A stretch of 64,000 bases of DNA from Piliocolobus tephrosceles (lineage: Eukaryota; Chordata; Mammalia; Primates; Cercopithecidae): assembly GCF_002776525.5 (NCBI RefSeq), contig NC_045452.1:23033884-23097883 (forward strand), in the 5' to 3' direction. The notes under the pieces were generated by a model. The model made no database searches and was not told the DNA's origin. It saw only the letters and a program-made list of their open reading frames with translations. The translations under genes and the position numbers were made by a program. Of the stretch, positions 8,481 to 21,918 are shown piece after piece. Numbering within the stretch: the first letter of the stretch is position 1; every line of letters begins with the position of its first letter.

Positions 8481-10202
8481 TTTTTTTTTTTTGAGACAGA
8501 GTCTCGCTCTGTCGCCCGGGCTGGAGTGCAGTGGCCGGATCTCAGCTCACTGCAAGCTCCGCCTCCCGGGTTTACGCCATCCTCCTGCCTCAGCCTCCCG
8601 AGTAGCTGGGACTACAGGCGCCCGCCACCTCGCCCGGCTAGTTTTTTTGTATTTTTTTTAGTAGAGACGGGGTTTCACCGTTAGCCAGGATGGTCTCGAT
8701 CTCCTGACCTCATGATCCGCCCGTCTCGGCCTCCCAGAGTGCTGGGATTACAGGCTTGAGCCACCGCGCCCGGCCGTTTTTTTTGTTTTATGAGAGAGTC
8801 TCACTTTATCACCCAGGCTGGAGTGCAGTGGCGTGATCTCGGCTCACTGCAACCTCTGTCTCCCTGGTTCAAATGATTCTCATGCCTCAGCCTCCCAAGT
8901 AGTTGGGATTACAGGTGTGTGCCACCACATCTGGCTAATTTTTGCATTTTTAGTAGAGACGGGGTTTCACCGTGTTGGTCAGGCGGGTCCCAAACTCCTG
9001 ACCTCAAGTGATCTGCCCACCTTGATCTCCCAAAGTGCTGGGATTACAGGCATGAGTCACTGCCCCCAGCCCTGCAGTAACATTTTTGAAAAAGAAATAG
9101 TGCCATGCCACAGACATCTGCTTTGTGCTTTCTTTTGCTTGGTAAATTCCAATCAATGGAACTTCAGTGTTGCTCTTTCATCCTTTTTTTGAGACAGGGT
9201 CTCACTGTTGCCCAGGTGTGATCATGGCTCACTGTGGCCTCAACATACCAGCCTCACAAGCAGCTGGGCCCTCCAGATGCGCACTGCCACCTGCAGCTAG
9301 TGTTAAAATTTGTTGTAGAGTTGGGGTCTTGCTATGTTGTCCAGGCTGGTCTTGAACTCCAGGGCACAAGTGATCCTCCTGCCTCAGCCTCCCAAAGTGT
9401 TGGGATTACAGGCATGAGCCACTGCACCTGGCTGTGTCTGGCTTTTTTCACTCAACATTATGTTAGATTCTTTTTTTTTTTTTTTTGAGACGGAGTCTCG
9501 CTCTGTCGCCCAGGCTGGAGTGCAGTGGCCGGATCTCAGCTCACTGCAAGCTCCGCCTCCCGGGTTCCCGCCATTCTCCTGCCTCAGCCTCCCGAGTAGC
9601 GGGGACTATAGGTGCCCGCCATCTCACCCGGCTAGTTTTTTTGTATTTTTAGTAGAGACGGGGTTTCACCGTGTAGACCAGGATGGTCTCGATCTCCTGA
9701 CCTTGTGATCCACCCGTCTCGGCCTCCCAAAGTGCTGGGATTACAGGCTTGAGCCACCGTGTCCGGCCGTTTTTTGTATTTTTTAGTAGAGACGGGGTTT
9801 CACCGTGTTAGCCAAGATGGTCTTGATCTCCTGACCTCGTGATCCACCCGTCTCGGCCTCCCAAAGTGCTGGGATTACAGGCTTGAACCACCGCGCCCGG
9901 CCCATTTTTGTTTTTTTTTTTTTTTGAGACAGAGTCTAGCTCTTGTTGCCCAGGCTGGAGTACAGTGGCGTGATCTCGGCTCACTGCAACCTCTGCCTCC
10001 CAGGTTCAAGCAATTCTGCTTCAGCCTCCCGAGTGGCTGGGATTACAGGCACTTGCCACCACACCCAGCTAACTTTTGTATTATTAGGACAGACAGGTCT
10101 CACTACATTGGCCAGGCAGGTCACAAATTCCTGACCTCAAGTGATCCACCCGCCTCAGCCTCCCAAAGTCCTAGGATTACAGCTGTGAGCCTGCACCTGG
10201 CC
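8440..10202 (-). repeat. Block of six inverted Alus
   Basis: Elements at about 8466-8776 (AluY, preceded by a (TTTA)n tract 8446-8480), 8777-9071, 9185-9431 (AluJ-like), 9473-9769 (AluY), 9770-9902 (3'-end fragment left by an insertion or recombination) and 9906-10202. The unique spacers 9072-9184 and 9432-9472 hold old L1-like sequence. Confidence 0.85.
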
Positions 10203-10218
10203 TCATCTATTTTAAATG

Positions 10219-10249
<31 letters not shown>

Positions 10250-12100
10250 ACAGCATTCCAGTCTTCCACTCTATAAATATATGATAACAGTAGCATAGGG
10301 CAGGGGCGGGTGGCGATCTGCCCACGACGCAGGCAGTAAGTGGTGTGCTGTCGGTGGAGAAGTGAGATACAATGGAATTGACTTAAAGTTGGTCGGCTTT
10401 TTATTATCATATGCTGGCAAGTCTAAACAATGTCAATGCTCAAGTATTTCTTTTTGGGCAGACCATTCCTGCCTTCTTGGTACCTCACCGTACCACAAGT
10501 AGTTTACCCGTTCCTCTAGTGGTGGACATTTGGGTTGCTTCCAGCATGAGTTTATTAGAAAGAACACTGTAACTGGGCATGGTGGTTCATGCCTGTTAAG
10601 TGAGCTGAGGCAGCAGGTCTTGAGCCCAAGAGTTCGAGACCAGCCTGATGGTGGCTTGTGACATCATCCCAGCTACTTGGGAGGCTGAGGCGGGAAGATT
10701 GAGTGAGCCCAGAAGGTCGAGGCTGCAGTGAGCTGTGATCGCACCACTGCACTCCAGCCTGGGTGACATGGCATGACCCTGTCTCAGAAAAAAAAAAAAA
10801 AAAGGTTGTACCAATTTACCGCCAGCCACTCCAGCTGCCCCAAATCCTCACCAAGCTTGGTACTGTCTTTTGTATTTTAGCCATTCTAGTGCGGGCAGAA
10901 GAGTGTCACATTGGGATTAATGTTTCTCTGAAGACTAATGAAATTAAGTACCTTTTCACATGCTTTTTGTAAAGTGCCCATTTGAGCTTTTTGCTTTTTC
11001 CCATTGTCTTTTATTTATAGAAATTCTCCCAGCCTGGGCAATATGGCAACACCCCGTCTCTACTAAAAATACAAAACATTGGCCAGGTGTGGTGGCGTGT
11101 GCCTATATATAATCCCAGCTACTTGGGAGGCTGGGGTGGGAGGATCACCTGAGCCCAGGAGGTAGAGGCTGCAGTGAGCCAAGATAGAAGCTGGACAACA
11201 TGAGACCCTGTTTGAAAAAAAAGTTATCCCCCCCACACCCATGTATATATATAGAGTGAGTTTGGGCAGTTATTTTCTCCCCGTCTGTAAGTTGCCTTTG
11301 TACTCCTTAATGAGTATTTTGATAAATAGAAACCTGTTCTCACTGCTACATCGTTTCCATTGTATGAACATCCCACAATAATGGCAAACATCTTTTCCTT
11401 ACTCCTAAGCCTTGAAGATACTCACCTACACTCTCTCCTACAAGCTCTCTATTTTTTGAGACAGGGTCTCGTTCTGTCACTCATGCTGCAGTGCAGTGGC
11501 ACAATCATGGCTTGCTGCAGCCTGGACTTCTTGGGCTCAGGTGGTCCTCCCACCTCAGACTCCCAAGTAGCTGAGACTACAGGCGCGCATCACCACACCC
11601 GGCTCATTTTTGTATTTTTAGTAGAGACGGGGTTTTGCCATGTTGGCCAGGCCCGTCTTGAACTCCTGGGCTCTAGTGATCTGCCCTCCTTGTCCTCCCA
11701 AAGTGCTGGGATTACAGGCGTGAGCCATCGCGCCCGGGTGAAGCTCTATAATTTTGCTAATTTTTTTTAATTAACTGAGGTAAAATATATTAATACATAA
11801 AATTTATCATTTTAACCATTTTTATGTCTACAATTCAGTGGCATTAAGTACATTCACAATGTTATGCAACCATTACCATTCTCCATTTCCAGAACATCTT
11901 CATCATCCTAGAGAATCTGTTCCCAGCCTCACTCCCTATTCCACCCTTCCCCTAGCCCTGGCAACCTCTACCTTCTTGTCTCTGAATTTGCTTATTCTAG
12001 ATGCCTCATCTAAATGGAATCATATTTGTCCTGTTGTGTCTGGCTTATTTCATTTCACGTAATGTTTTCAAAGTTCATCCACGTTGTAACATATATCAAA
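9432..12100. repeat. Scattered old L1 3'-end sequence broken by Alus
   Basis: Pieces at about 9432-9472, 10440-10560, 10804-11027, 11223-11451 and 11765-12100. They carry typical old L1 3' phrases such as TTCAGTGGCATTAAGTACAT, CAACCATTACCATTC and CTGGCTTATTTCATTTCACG. This explains most of the non-Alu DNA between CHADL and RANGAP1. Confidence 0.65.
10571..11222 (+). repeat. Two degraded Alus
   Basis: 10571-10803 has an internal deletion joining GCCTGTTAAGTGAGC to the right part and a poly(A) tail. 11028-11222 lacks its first arm and ends in TTTGAAAAAAAA. Confidence 0.75.
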
Positions 12101-12543
12101 ACTTAACACCAGCCCTGCACCCACCCCCTACCGTATCAGCTCACACAGAGGACGGGGGCAGGGCTGGCACTACCCTCTGCCACCTGGTCACCTATGTGGT
12201 CGACTGCCAATGAGAAAATACTGCCCCCTAAGAAACCCCGGAGGGACTTCTTTCTTTTTGAGACAGAGTCTTGCTCTGTCGCCCAGGGTGGAGTGCAGTA
12301 GCGCAATCTCAGCTCACTCTAAGCTCCACCTCCCAGGTTTACACTATTCTCCTGCCTCAGCCTCCCGAGTAGCTGGAACTACAGGCGCCCGCCACCACGC
12401 CCAGCTAATTTTTGTTGTATTTTTTTGTAGAGATGGGGTTTCACCACGTTAGCCAGGATGGTCTCTATCTCCTGACCTTGTGATCCACCCTCCTCAGCCT
12501 CCCAAAGTGCTAGGATTACAGGCATGGGCCACCACACCTGGCC
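11452..12543 (-). repeat. Two inverted Alus
   Basis: 11452-11738 (GAGACAGGGTCTCGTTCTGT to CATCGCGCCCGGG) and 12246-12543 (to CACCACACCTGGCC). The gap between them, 11739-12245, holds an old L1 fragment and unique sequence. Confidence 0.8.
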
Positions 12544-12944
12544 GAGGGACTTCTTCTTGGAGGCCATTTGTGGGGGACATGGGCTCCCCAAGCACACACA
12601 TGGCATAGGGCAGGAGGTAAGGAAGGTTGGCTGGGCTGCCCTCACATACGTGGCAGTGGAGCAAAGGACCCCAAGGGAGGTGGCTGCCATAGTGAAGGAG
12701 CAACGCAGGAGCCAAGAGAGCTGCAGCCCAAAGGCAGGGCGCTGGGTGAGGTGTGGCCAGGCAGGGAAATGGGTCCTCATTCAGGACTGCCACTGCCCAG
12801 GTGGTGGCCTGAGGCCGAGGCCGGGCCCTTCGCAGGGCTGACTGCCCTCACAGACTGCCATGGGGCCGTGTGCTCTGCCGAGGTGGGACTCCACGTATGA
12901 TGGCCCCCGAGACTATCCCGCTTTAGGTCAGAGTTTGAGTCTCG

Positions 12945-13938
12945 GAAGCTGTACACATGACTTTATTTGTGAAGCCCCCGGGCACAGCCCAGACACACAC
13001 AGAACACAAAGGGGAAAGCATGGGGCAGTCATGGGCGCGTAGGGAGGTTGTACAGCATCTGCCCACTCCAGACCCCACTGCTCCCCTGCCCCAGGAGGTT
13101 CTTTAAGAGCAGCGTCCAGATACGGCTCGGACACTGGGGACCCTGCCCCTCCCTCCCCAGACTGGACAACAGCTTTGGGTTGTCAACACACCCCCTCCAG
13201 CTTGGCCCCCAGGCCAGTCACAGACATCATCTCAGCAGCCAGGAGAGGGTCCACTAGGTCCGGGGCCAGCGCAGTTCCAGCAGCTCCTGCTCCTGGACAA
13301 TCTGGTGTCTGCCTGTCCACACGGCATGGGGCCCAGGGTTGCCCTCTGCCAACAGCCCCACGATGCCACCCCCACAGTCCCACCCATGGCATTCTCTGCT
13401 CTTCAGGCTGAGCGCTCAGCACAGTGGCATGGATGGTGGGGAGACAGCTGCTGCAGGACCAGGGCTTGGTGACGAGAAGCAGCCCCTGGCAGGGCAGGAA
13501 ACAGCCCAGTCACAACACAGAGGGGACGGACAGCACGCGGACAACTCCTTGGGCTCTGGCTCTGCCAGGGAGCCGGGCTGGAAGGCAGGTGGGTGGGGCA
13601 GCCATCAGGGCCCAGGCGGAGATCAGCAGAGCGCCGTCAGGTGAAGGTGAGTTTAATGGCGGAGCAGCTCACAGCCCTTTCCCCGGGCGCCAACTCCCCA
13701 CAACAGAGCAGAGCCAGGCCAGCAGAGACGTTCAAACCCAAATCCCGAAGGAGGCACAGACCTGCACGCGCACCACACCTACACACATACTCAGGGGACT
13801 GACAGCACACACGGGACACAGACCCGCCCTGCCTCTGGCCAGAGTCCTGTCCAAGGCAACGTGTGGGTTGTGCCTCAGTTCCTCCGAGTCCCTCCCCAGC
13901 TCACTGGTCCAGGCCAAGAGATGGGAGAGGCTTTGAGT
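12945..13938 (-). other. RANGAP1: RANGAP1 3' UTR
   Basis: About 1 kb of unique, repeat-free sequence between the stop codon and the only good AATAAA on this strand. The 3' end is estimated as 15-25 bases past the signal. It is the last part of exon 16. Confidence 0.8.
12962..12967 (-). terminator. RANGAP1 polyadenylation signal AATAAA
   Basis: On the minus strand the sequence reads CACAAATAAAGTCATG, a canonical hexamer about 970 bases after the stop. Confidence 0.8.
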
Positions 13939-14008
13939 CTAGACCTTGTACAGTGTCTGCAGCAGACTGTGGCGGGCAAAGGAGCAGGATTCCAAGGCGC
14001 TGTTGGGC
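13939..14008 (-). CDS. RANGAP1: RANGAP1 exon 16: last 22 residues and stop
   Basis: Acceptor CCCGCAG. G completes Lys565, then PNSALESCSFARHSLLQTLY-KV and TAG at 13941-13939. The exon continues into the 3' UTR. Confidence 0.97.
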
Positions 14009-17000
14009 CTGCGGGGAAAGAAGGTCAGCAGGTGGGGTGGATGCCTCCTGGCCCCCGTTTTCCAAGTGTGGGGGCCATTTTAGTACCAGACTCAGTTTTG
14101 TTAATTTGCACAACGACTCAGCAAGGGAGACATTAGCCCCTGCCTTCTGCACGCTGTGGGTAGGGGTAGGAGGGGTGAGAGGCAGGCACCCAAGACCACA
14201 GCCCAGAGCTGGCCACAACACAGCCCCACCTCAGCCAGGCTCCTCAAGGGCCCTTCCAGCAGACGTAGGCCAGGGAATCCTCACTGGCTGGAGTGGCCTC
14301 ACATGACCGGCCCACTGGAGTCCAATCTGGGTCATAAGTAAATGGCTAGCCATTGTTTTTTGGTGGTTTCTTTCTTGAGACAGGGTCTCTCTTTGTTGCC
14401 CAGGCTGGAGTACAGTCCTGGAATCATGGCTCCCTGCATCCTCGACTTCCCAGGCTCAGGTGGTCCTCCTGCCTCAGCCTCCCAAGTAGCTGGGACCACA
14501 GATACACACCACTATACCCGGCTAATTTTGTATTTTTTGTAGAGACGGGGTTTCACCAATGTTGCCGAGGCTGGCCTTGAACTCCTGGGCTCAAGTGATC
14601 TTGCCTCAGCCTCCCAAAGTGCTGGGATTACAGATAGGAGCCACTGCGCCTGAGCTCCCCATTGTTGCCCTCAATATCATTAGTTTCACTGCAAAGAAAG
14701 AAACTGAGGCAAGACTCTGGGGGACTGGGCAAGTGTGGGACGCAGCCAGGACCAGGCCTGACAACACCTCTGGCCTGTAGCCGATGAACAGGCCAGGATC
14801 TGTGCCAGGCCTGGGATCCCAGACAATTTGGCTGGGAGCTGAGGGAAGAGGGGCTGTGCATGTCACTACATAGTTAATCAGTCACCTCGGACAAGACCTG
14901 GGGGGCAGACTGAGGCCTGTGCCGGGGGCTGGGCAACAAGCTGGGAAAAGGCATTCTGCTCTAACAAGGCCGAGGGGCTCATGCCCAAGCTTAGGATAGC
15001 ACAGGGGCTGCCAGAGATGCAGAGGGAACCACTCTGACCAGGGAGTAGGAAGGACACAAAGGACTCGGGTGCAGGTGCAGGCAGGGGCTGGGGCCACTGG
15101 CCAAACAAGCTCTGGACAGCATGGACAAAGCTCGGCACCGCAGCAATGGCACTGCTGTGGAAAGGGGTTCGGGGGTGCACTGTGCTGGGGTGGGCTGGAG
15201 TGGGGTGAGGGTGAGGCTGTGGCCAGACACGAGATTCACAGTGAGGCTTGACCTGGCCCCTGGCAGAGGAGGGGGACAGTGAGATCTATCATTCACCAAG
15301 GCCAGTCCAGCTGCAGCCCAAGGAGTGATCTGGGTGGGGGGCACATGGCCAGAAGGCCAGGCCTGGCTAAGGAGACAGCGCCGTGCAGACAGACACTCCA
15401 GACGCTGGGGCGGACAGGGCTGCTCACACTGCACCAGCCCCGCCTCCCCACATGCACCAAGCATCCTGCCTCGGCTGGTGGGCTCTGGGCTCCCCCGGCA
15501 AAGGGACTTTCTTGCTCCTCTACCTACCCCACTTCCCCGGATGGTGCCAACTGACTGGAAGTGTGGCTGGTCAGGGCGCTTGGAGACAATCTCACCTAAC
15601 CCTCTGGTTGGGCAAATGGGGATACTGAGGCCTGATGAAGGCCATAGGTTTGCCAGGGGCCATACAGGGCCCCGTGAAGGTGCACGGGGCAAGCCTCCCG
15701 CCCCCTCCCTGGTGGGGCCTTGGCTCTGTGACTTGACTGTGCCCATCACCCCATCAACACCCCAGGACTCCCCAGGACCCTCCAGAACAAGGCCAAGGTT
15801 GCTATATTGCTGGGCATTTTGGCGGTTCCCGGGGCAATGTGTGTCCCCAGGAGAGGGCCTGGGGCTGCAAAGCCTAGTGTGACCGGGCCCCTTCGGCCTG
15901 CACTACTGTGAGGATGGACAAAAAGCCCCTCCAGAGATGTCACCACACGTAGCACCTCGCTCACAGACATGGGTCTGGACACTGGCCCAGCCTCTTCCTA
16001 GTGTGGGACCAAGGGAAACTCTGTAACCAACCCGGTGCTCCTTTCCTCATCGGCAAAACGGGGGCGTTACATGTCTCCTCTCTCACTGTCCCTGAGCCCC
16101 ACTGTCCTCAGCTGGGCAGAGGGGAGCGGGCCTCCCAAGGGTGGTGAGACTCCAACACCGACGCTGAGATCCCAGGAGGCATGAGGGCCTCTCGTGCACC
16201 CGAGCGGGGCCAGCAGGCTGGCTGGGCTGGACCTCCTGGGACTGGAGGCCTCTGGACCTGGCCAGAGAAGCCTGAGAGGACAGGCACCGGCAGAAGAACG
16301 CCAAGGCCGCACTCACTTGGTGATGAATGCCAGCAGCAGGGGCACAAGGGCCTTGGGGAAATAGTCCTGCTGTACCATGTGGTTCAGTGCCATCAGGGGG
16401 CCGTACAGGTTGGCAATGGCCTTGACCTTATCTTCACTCTGTGAGGGGAACACAGCAAAAGGCGGGGTGAGCTTCAAGGTCACCTGGGCGGCCCCTGGAC
16501 TCCACCATCCAGACTCCGCGGGCAGCGCTCACAACTGAGTCCAGCCGGAACCTCACCATGAAGACCGAGGCTGCTGGGGTGGACCCAGGCCTTGGGGCCC
16601 AGTGGGTGAGACGGCTCAGGACTCGAGGTGAGGGAGGCTGGTGGGCATGGCTGGGGCAGCTTCTATGCAGACCCCGCCCACCTCTCTCCTGGGCCTGCTG
16701 CTCCTTCCGGCCTCACCTTGAGTAGACCCATGTGTGCAAGGAGCCTGGTGAGGAAGGCGCTGGAGTTGAAGGACGAGGAGCTGAAAGCCTTCTTCATCAG
16801 GGCATCTGTAGGGCAGAAGCAGCAGGGGCAGGCTGCTGGCTAGGGCAGAGCGCTGGGCCAAGGCACCCAGGGCTCCCCCCACACCGCACAAACACAGGCT
16901 CGCCTGCCTCCTTGCCCTGATGAAGAGGCGAACACAAGAGGGATGGCAGAGACATAGGAACCAGAGGGAGGGGTGGGGGGGGATGGGCTCAGTCCATCTA

Positions 17001-20000
17001 CCAGCTGTGACACTCAGGTGTAAAATGGGTGTGGGGATGACACCCACTGTGCCACCTCACGCCGTGGGAGTGGAGAGTTCCTGAGGCAGGCCGCCCCTGG
17101 GGGAGGATTCAGGTGATTTTGGTGGGGTGAGGGGATGTGCACGGACTGTGCTAGGCTTCCTGGGAAACAGAACTAGGGCAACTTGTTCCCACAAACGCCC
17201 CCGGGCAGGCCCTCAGGGAGCAGGCTTGTGTCTGGCCCCCCCACCTCCTTCCAAGCCTCACTTCCCACCGAGCTGCCCTCCCCACTTTAACGCCACCCCC
17301 AGTAGAGGCCAGGAAGAGGCACCACACATGTCCTTCCACTCCTTTCTATCCTTTCCAGGAGCCGCGCCCCTTGCCTCAGGGCCCTTCCTCCCCTCTGCCT
17401 CAGTCAAGCACATGGAGACAGGGTGGAAGGTGACAGGTGCTGGAATGGAGGAAACAGGCAGGGTGTGGAGAGGGTTGCCACAGGGCAGGAGAGACGTGGG
17501 CTGGTGCTCCGAGAAGGCCCCATAATGTTACAGGGAAAAGCGTCCTCTGTGCAGGGAAGCTCCAGGTAGAATGGACATGAGCACAGAGGCTCTGAGGTAC
17601 GGACAAGGGCTCAGCTCTCAGCATCCTTCCTCCCGACAGACCTGCGTCCATCGGGCTTGCGGATGTGACTATCTGGCCTTCCTAGAGTGGGCTCTGGGTT
17701 CTAACTCTATATGGCTGTGTGGATTTGAGAAAGGCCTCAGTTTCTCAGTGGTGAGAAACAGGGAGACGAGCACCCAGCTGGCTCCACGGCAGGACCATGG
17801 CAGGACCCTGCTGGAGGAGCAGCACAGGGTCCCAAAGAGCAGTTCCCATGACAGCACTGGGGCTGACGAGTGACGGCGACCACAAAGGGCACCGGGGCCT
17901 CACAAGCATCAAGGGCCAGCAGGCACCCCGGCCTCACCCAGCCCACATTACCTACTGCATCCTGCACTGCCGTCCTCACAGCAGCTTCGTCCTTGAACAC
18001 AGATGACACCTTTAGGAAGGCAGAGACCACCTTCTCGGGGTCAGACGTGTCAGTCTGAGGACATAAGAGACAATGGTTGGCCTGTGGCACATGGTGGAGA
18101 TGTCCCTGGGCTCTGCCACTAGCTAGGAGAGGTGTGGGCAGTACACAGGCCCCTGGCAGGCAAGGACAGGTCCTGCCTTACCCCATGCTGTCCCTTCAGA
18201 ATCTGGCTTGGACTTGGCCTGCAGCAAGCAAATATGCAGCATAGAGAGGGAATGAATGAGTGAATGAACAAGGATGAAAAATCATCCCAGCCAGGTGCAG
18301 TGGCTCATGCCTGTAACCCCAGCACTTTGGGAGGCTCAGGTGGGAGAATGGCTTGAGGCCAAAAGTTTGAGACCAGCCTGGGCAACATAGCAAGACCCCA
18401 TGTCAACAAAAAGGAAAAAAACTAGCCAAGGGTGGTGGTGTGTGCCTATAGTCTCAGCTACTTGGGAGGCTGAGGCAGGAGGACTGCTTGAGCTCAGGAG
18501 GTTGAGGTTGCAATGAGCCATGATTGCACCACTGCACTCCAGCCAGAGTGACAAAGCAAAACAGTGTCTCACACACAAAAAAAGATCATTTCAGGGACCC
18601 AGTGGTCCCCATCTTGTAATCGAACTTGAAGAAATAATCTAGGATGCAGACGATATTCACATGCAGAGAAGTTTACCTCAACCTCACTGACAACAAGGAA
18701 AAGTGGAAAAAACGTCCAGAAATAGTGCATGGCTTTTAAGTGCTACATCCACGCATTGGAATAAAAATCATGAGAAGAGTTTTACGGGCACAAGAAAGTG
18801 ATGAATGGTGTTAAACCAAAGTGACAGGCCACAAAAAGGCTTACATCATCTTATTTATCATGTTAAAAGAAACAAAGAGCCGGGCGTGGTGGCTCACGCC
18901 TGTAATCCCAGCTCTCAGGGAGGCAGAGGCGGGAGGATAGCTTGAGCCCAGGAGTTTGAGACCTGCCTGGGTAATACAGCAAGACCCCGTTCTCCACAAA
19001 AAGGAAAAAAAAAAAAAAAAAAAGAAACAAAGAATACAGGCAAAACCTAACAAAGCAATTGGCCGAAATGTTTTTTTTTTTTTGAGACGGAGTCTTGCTC
19101 TGTCGCCCAGGCTGGAGTGCAGTGGCTGGATCTCAGCTCACTGCAACCTCCGCCTCCCGGGTTCACGCCATTCTCCTGCCTCAGCCTCCCGAGTAGCTGG
19201 GACCACAGGCGCCGGCCACCTCGCCCGGCTAATTTTTTGTATTTTTAGTAGAGACGGGGTTTCACCATGTTAGCCAGGATGGTCTCGATCTCCTGACCTC
19301 ATGATCCGCCCGTCTCGGCCTCCCAAAGTGCTGGGATTACAGGCTTGAGCCACCGCGCCCGGCCAATTGGCCGAAATGTTAAGCCAACTCTGAGAGTGCG
19401 CCCATTTTATTTCTCTATAACCTCCGAGCCTCTGCTTTCTTATCTGTAAAATAAGGGCAGCAAAGTCTACATTTCAAGTTGTCAAGAGGGTTAAATAAAA
19501 TCATGCCCAAATACAGTACCTGACAGAAAATGGATGCCCCAAAGATCACCTCTGAATGAATGAATGAGCCAGCCAACAAGTTAGGCTGGAGTGAGGGCGC
19601 CATCCTGCAACAGGCACGCCACTCCCAGAGGGCCCTGGGCAATAGGGTTGTTCTCACCCATCCCGCAATAGGCACGTCACTCCCAAAGGGGCCCCGGGCA
19701 ACAGAGTTGTTCTCCAAGCAGCTGGGCTGACAGAACATGCAGAGAGAAGCCAAGGAGGGGGTGGGCACATGCAAGAGTCTGGAGGAAACTCCCTAACTCC
19801 AGTCAGCATGGGAACTGGCGGGCTGCACTTTCTGTAGGCCGAGTGAGGAGGGAACATCTGCAACCCCTGGAGGCTTATAAATACCCTGGACATTTGTGTG
19901 TGTTCTAACAGTGGCAGGCCAAGCCTCCCTGCCCCCAGCTGACAGTGTCGCACCCCCAGGTCCCTGAGCTGTTCGTCCCTTTTCTCTAACAGCTCCAGAA

Positions 20001-21885
20001 GCCAAGGCAAGTACAGGGTGGGGGTCAAGGTGTGGTTATTACCTGCTGGGCTATCAGCATGGAGCTCTTGGGCCCCAGGCGCAGCAGTTTCTCTGGAGAG
20101 GGAAAAGCCAGGAAGGTGGAGACGTCTGCAGGAGGTGGGGAGGACAGCACGGGAGCTGGCTCCTGGGAAGTGGAGGCACAGAGGCTCTGGAGAATTCCGG
20201 ACCCCAGACTCCCCCACCCAGCTGTGCCCATCCCCACACCCAGCATATCCACCCTTCACTCCAGCCCATCTAGGCTCAAAGTCTAGAATTCTTCCTCCCA
20301 CTCAGCCGCATTTCCCATCTATCAATATCACCTAGAGATGCTGGCCCTGGATGGCTCTTGGTCCAGGAGCCTTTGGGGTCAGGGGGAAGCCACCTCCCTG
20401 GGACTCAAAAATACGACCAAGTGGATCCTCGTCATGACACGCAGTGCCCCAGAAATGACTACAGAGGCATATGGGGGCTTAAGTGGGTCCCCGTAGAACT
20501 ACAGTCCTACAGCCTGGGTAAGCCCTGCTAGCACCAGAGGTGCCCAGAGAAAAACCTGAATTGAGGCGCACCTAGCCATTTGTTTAACTGCTTCCGTAAA
20601 CCAGAGAAGCAGCCCAATTCAGCGTAAGTGTGGGGAGTCCTTGTCCAAAGCCAAGTTCTCTGGGAGCTTTACTTAGGAACCTGACAGGGAATGCAAATGA
20701 ATGAACTGGAGGTGTGGCAACCCTGATGCCACCAGCCCCAGGCCAGACACCAAGTGCCCAAGCCAGGTCACAGCCCAGCCACCATCCCAGGAATGGGGGA
20801 GCAGTTCCTAAGGGTCACCAAGACAATCTTCTGGTGGGTGGGAAAAAAAAAAATTAGAATTTCTATTTATGCTTATTTGTTTATTCTTTCAGAAATCCTT
20901 ATGCATATCTTATACATAATGCAGCAGCACTGCTACTTATAGACAGACATTTATATTGGGATAAATAGAAATATAGGTAATTATGGCCAGGTGCGGTGGC
21001 TCAACACCTGTAATCCCAGCACTTTGGGAGGTTGAGGCGGGTGGATCACCTGAGGTCAGGAGTAAAACAAAGACCAGCCTAGCCAACACGGCAAAACCCT
21101 GGCTCTACTAAAGATACAAAAATTAGCCAGATGAGGCCGGGCGCAGTGGCTCACCTGTAATCCCAGCACTTTGGGAGGCCGAGGCAGGCGGATCACGAGG
21201 TCAGATCAAGACCATCCTGGCTAACATGGTGAAACCCCATCTCTACTAAAAATATAAAAAATTAGCTGGGCATGGTGGCGGGCGCCTGTAGTCCCAGCTA
21301 CTTGGGAGGCTGAGGCAGGAGAATGGTGTGAACCTGGGAGGCAGAACTTGCAGTGAGCCGAGATCGTGCCACTGCACTCCAGCCTGGGCGACAGAGCGAG
21401 ACTCTGTCTCAAAAAAAAAAAATTAGCCAGACATGGCGGCAAGCACCTGTAACCCCAGCTATTTGGGAGGCTGAGGCATGAGAATCGCTAGAACCCAGGA
21501 GGCAGAGGTTGCAGTGAGCCGAGATCACACCACTGCACTCCAGCCTGGGTGACAAGAGTGAGACTCCGTCTCAAAAAAAAAAAAAGAAAAAAAGAAACAA
21601 AGAAATATAGGTAACTATCATTAAACTGAACCATTTTCTTTTTTTTAGTCAATATCATGCAATAAAAAAAAAAAAAATGTTTGTGGCTACTGTGCTTAAG
21701 GAGACACCCCCTACCCCATTGTGAAAGCACCTCAGGATTTCACGTTCTCAGGACCAGGGCTCTGATTTTGGCAAATGATAGAAACTCACCCCAGTGTTAG
21801 GGTCCAGAATCTTCCGTGAGGGCGTGGCTGACTTCTCTCCCTGCCCTCCCTGCTGAGGCTCCTCCTCTTCCTCCTCCTCTTCTTC

Positions 21886-21918
<33 letters not shown>

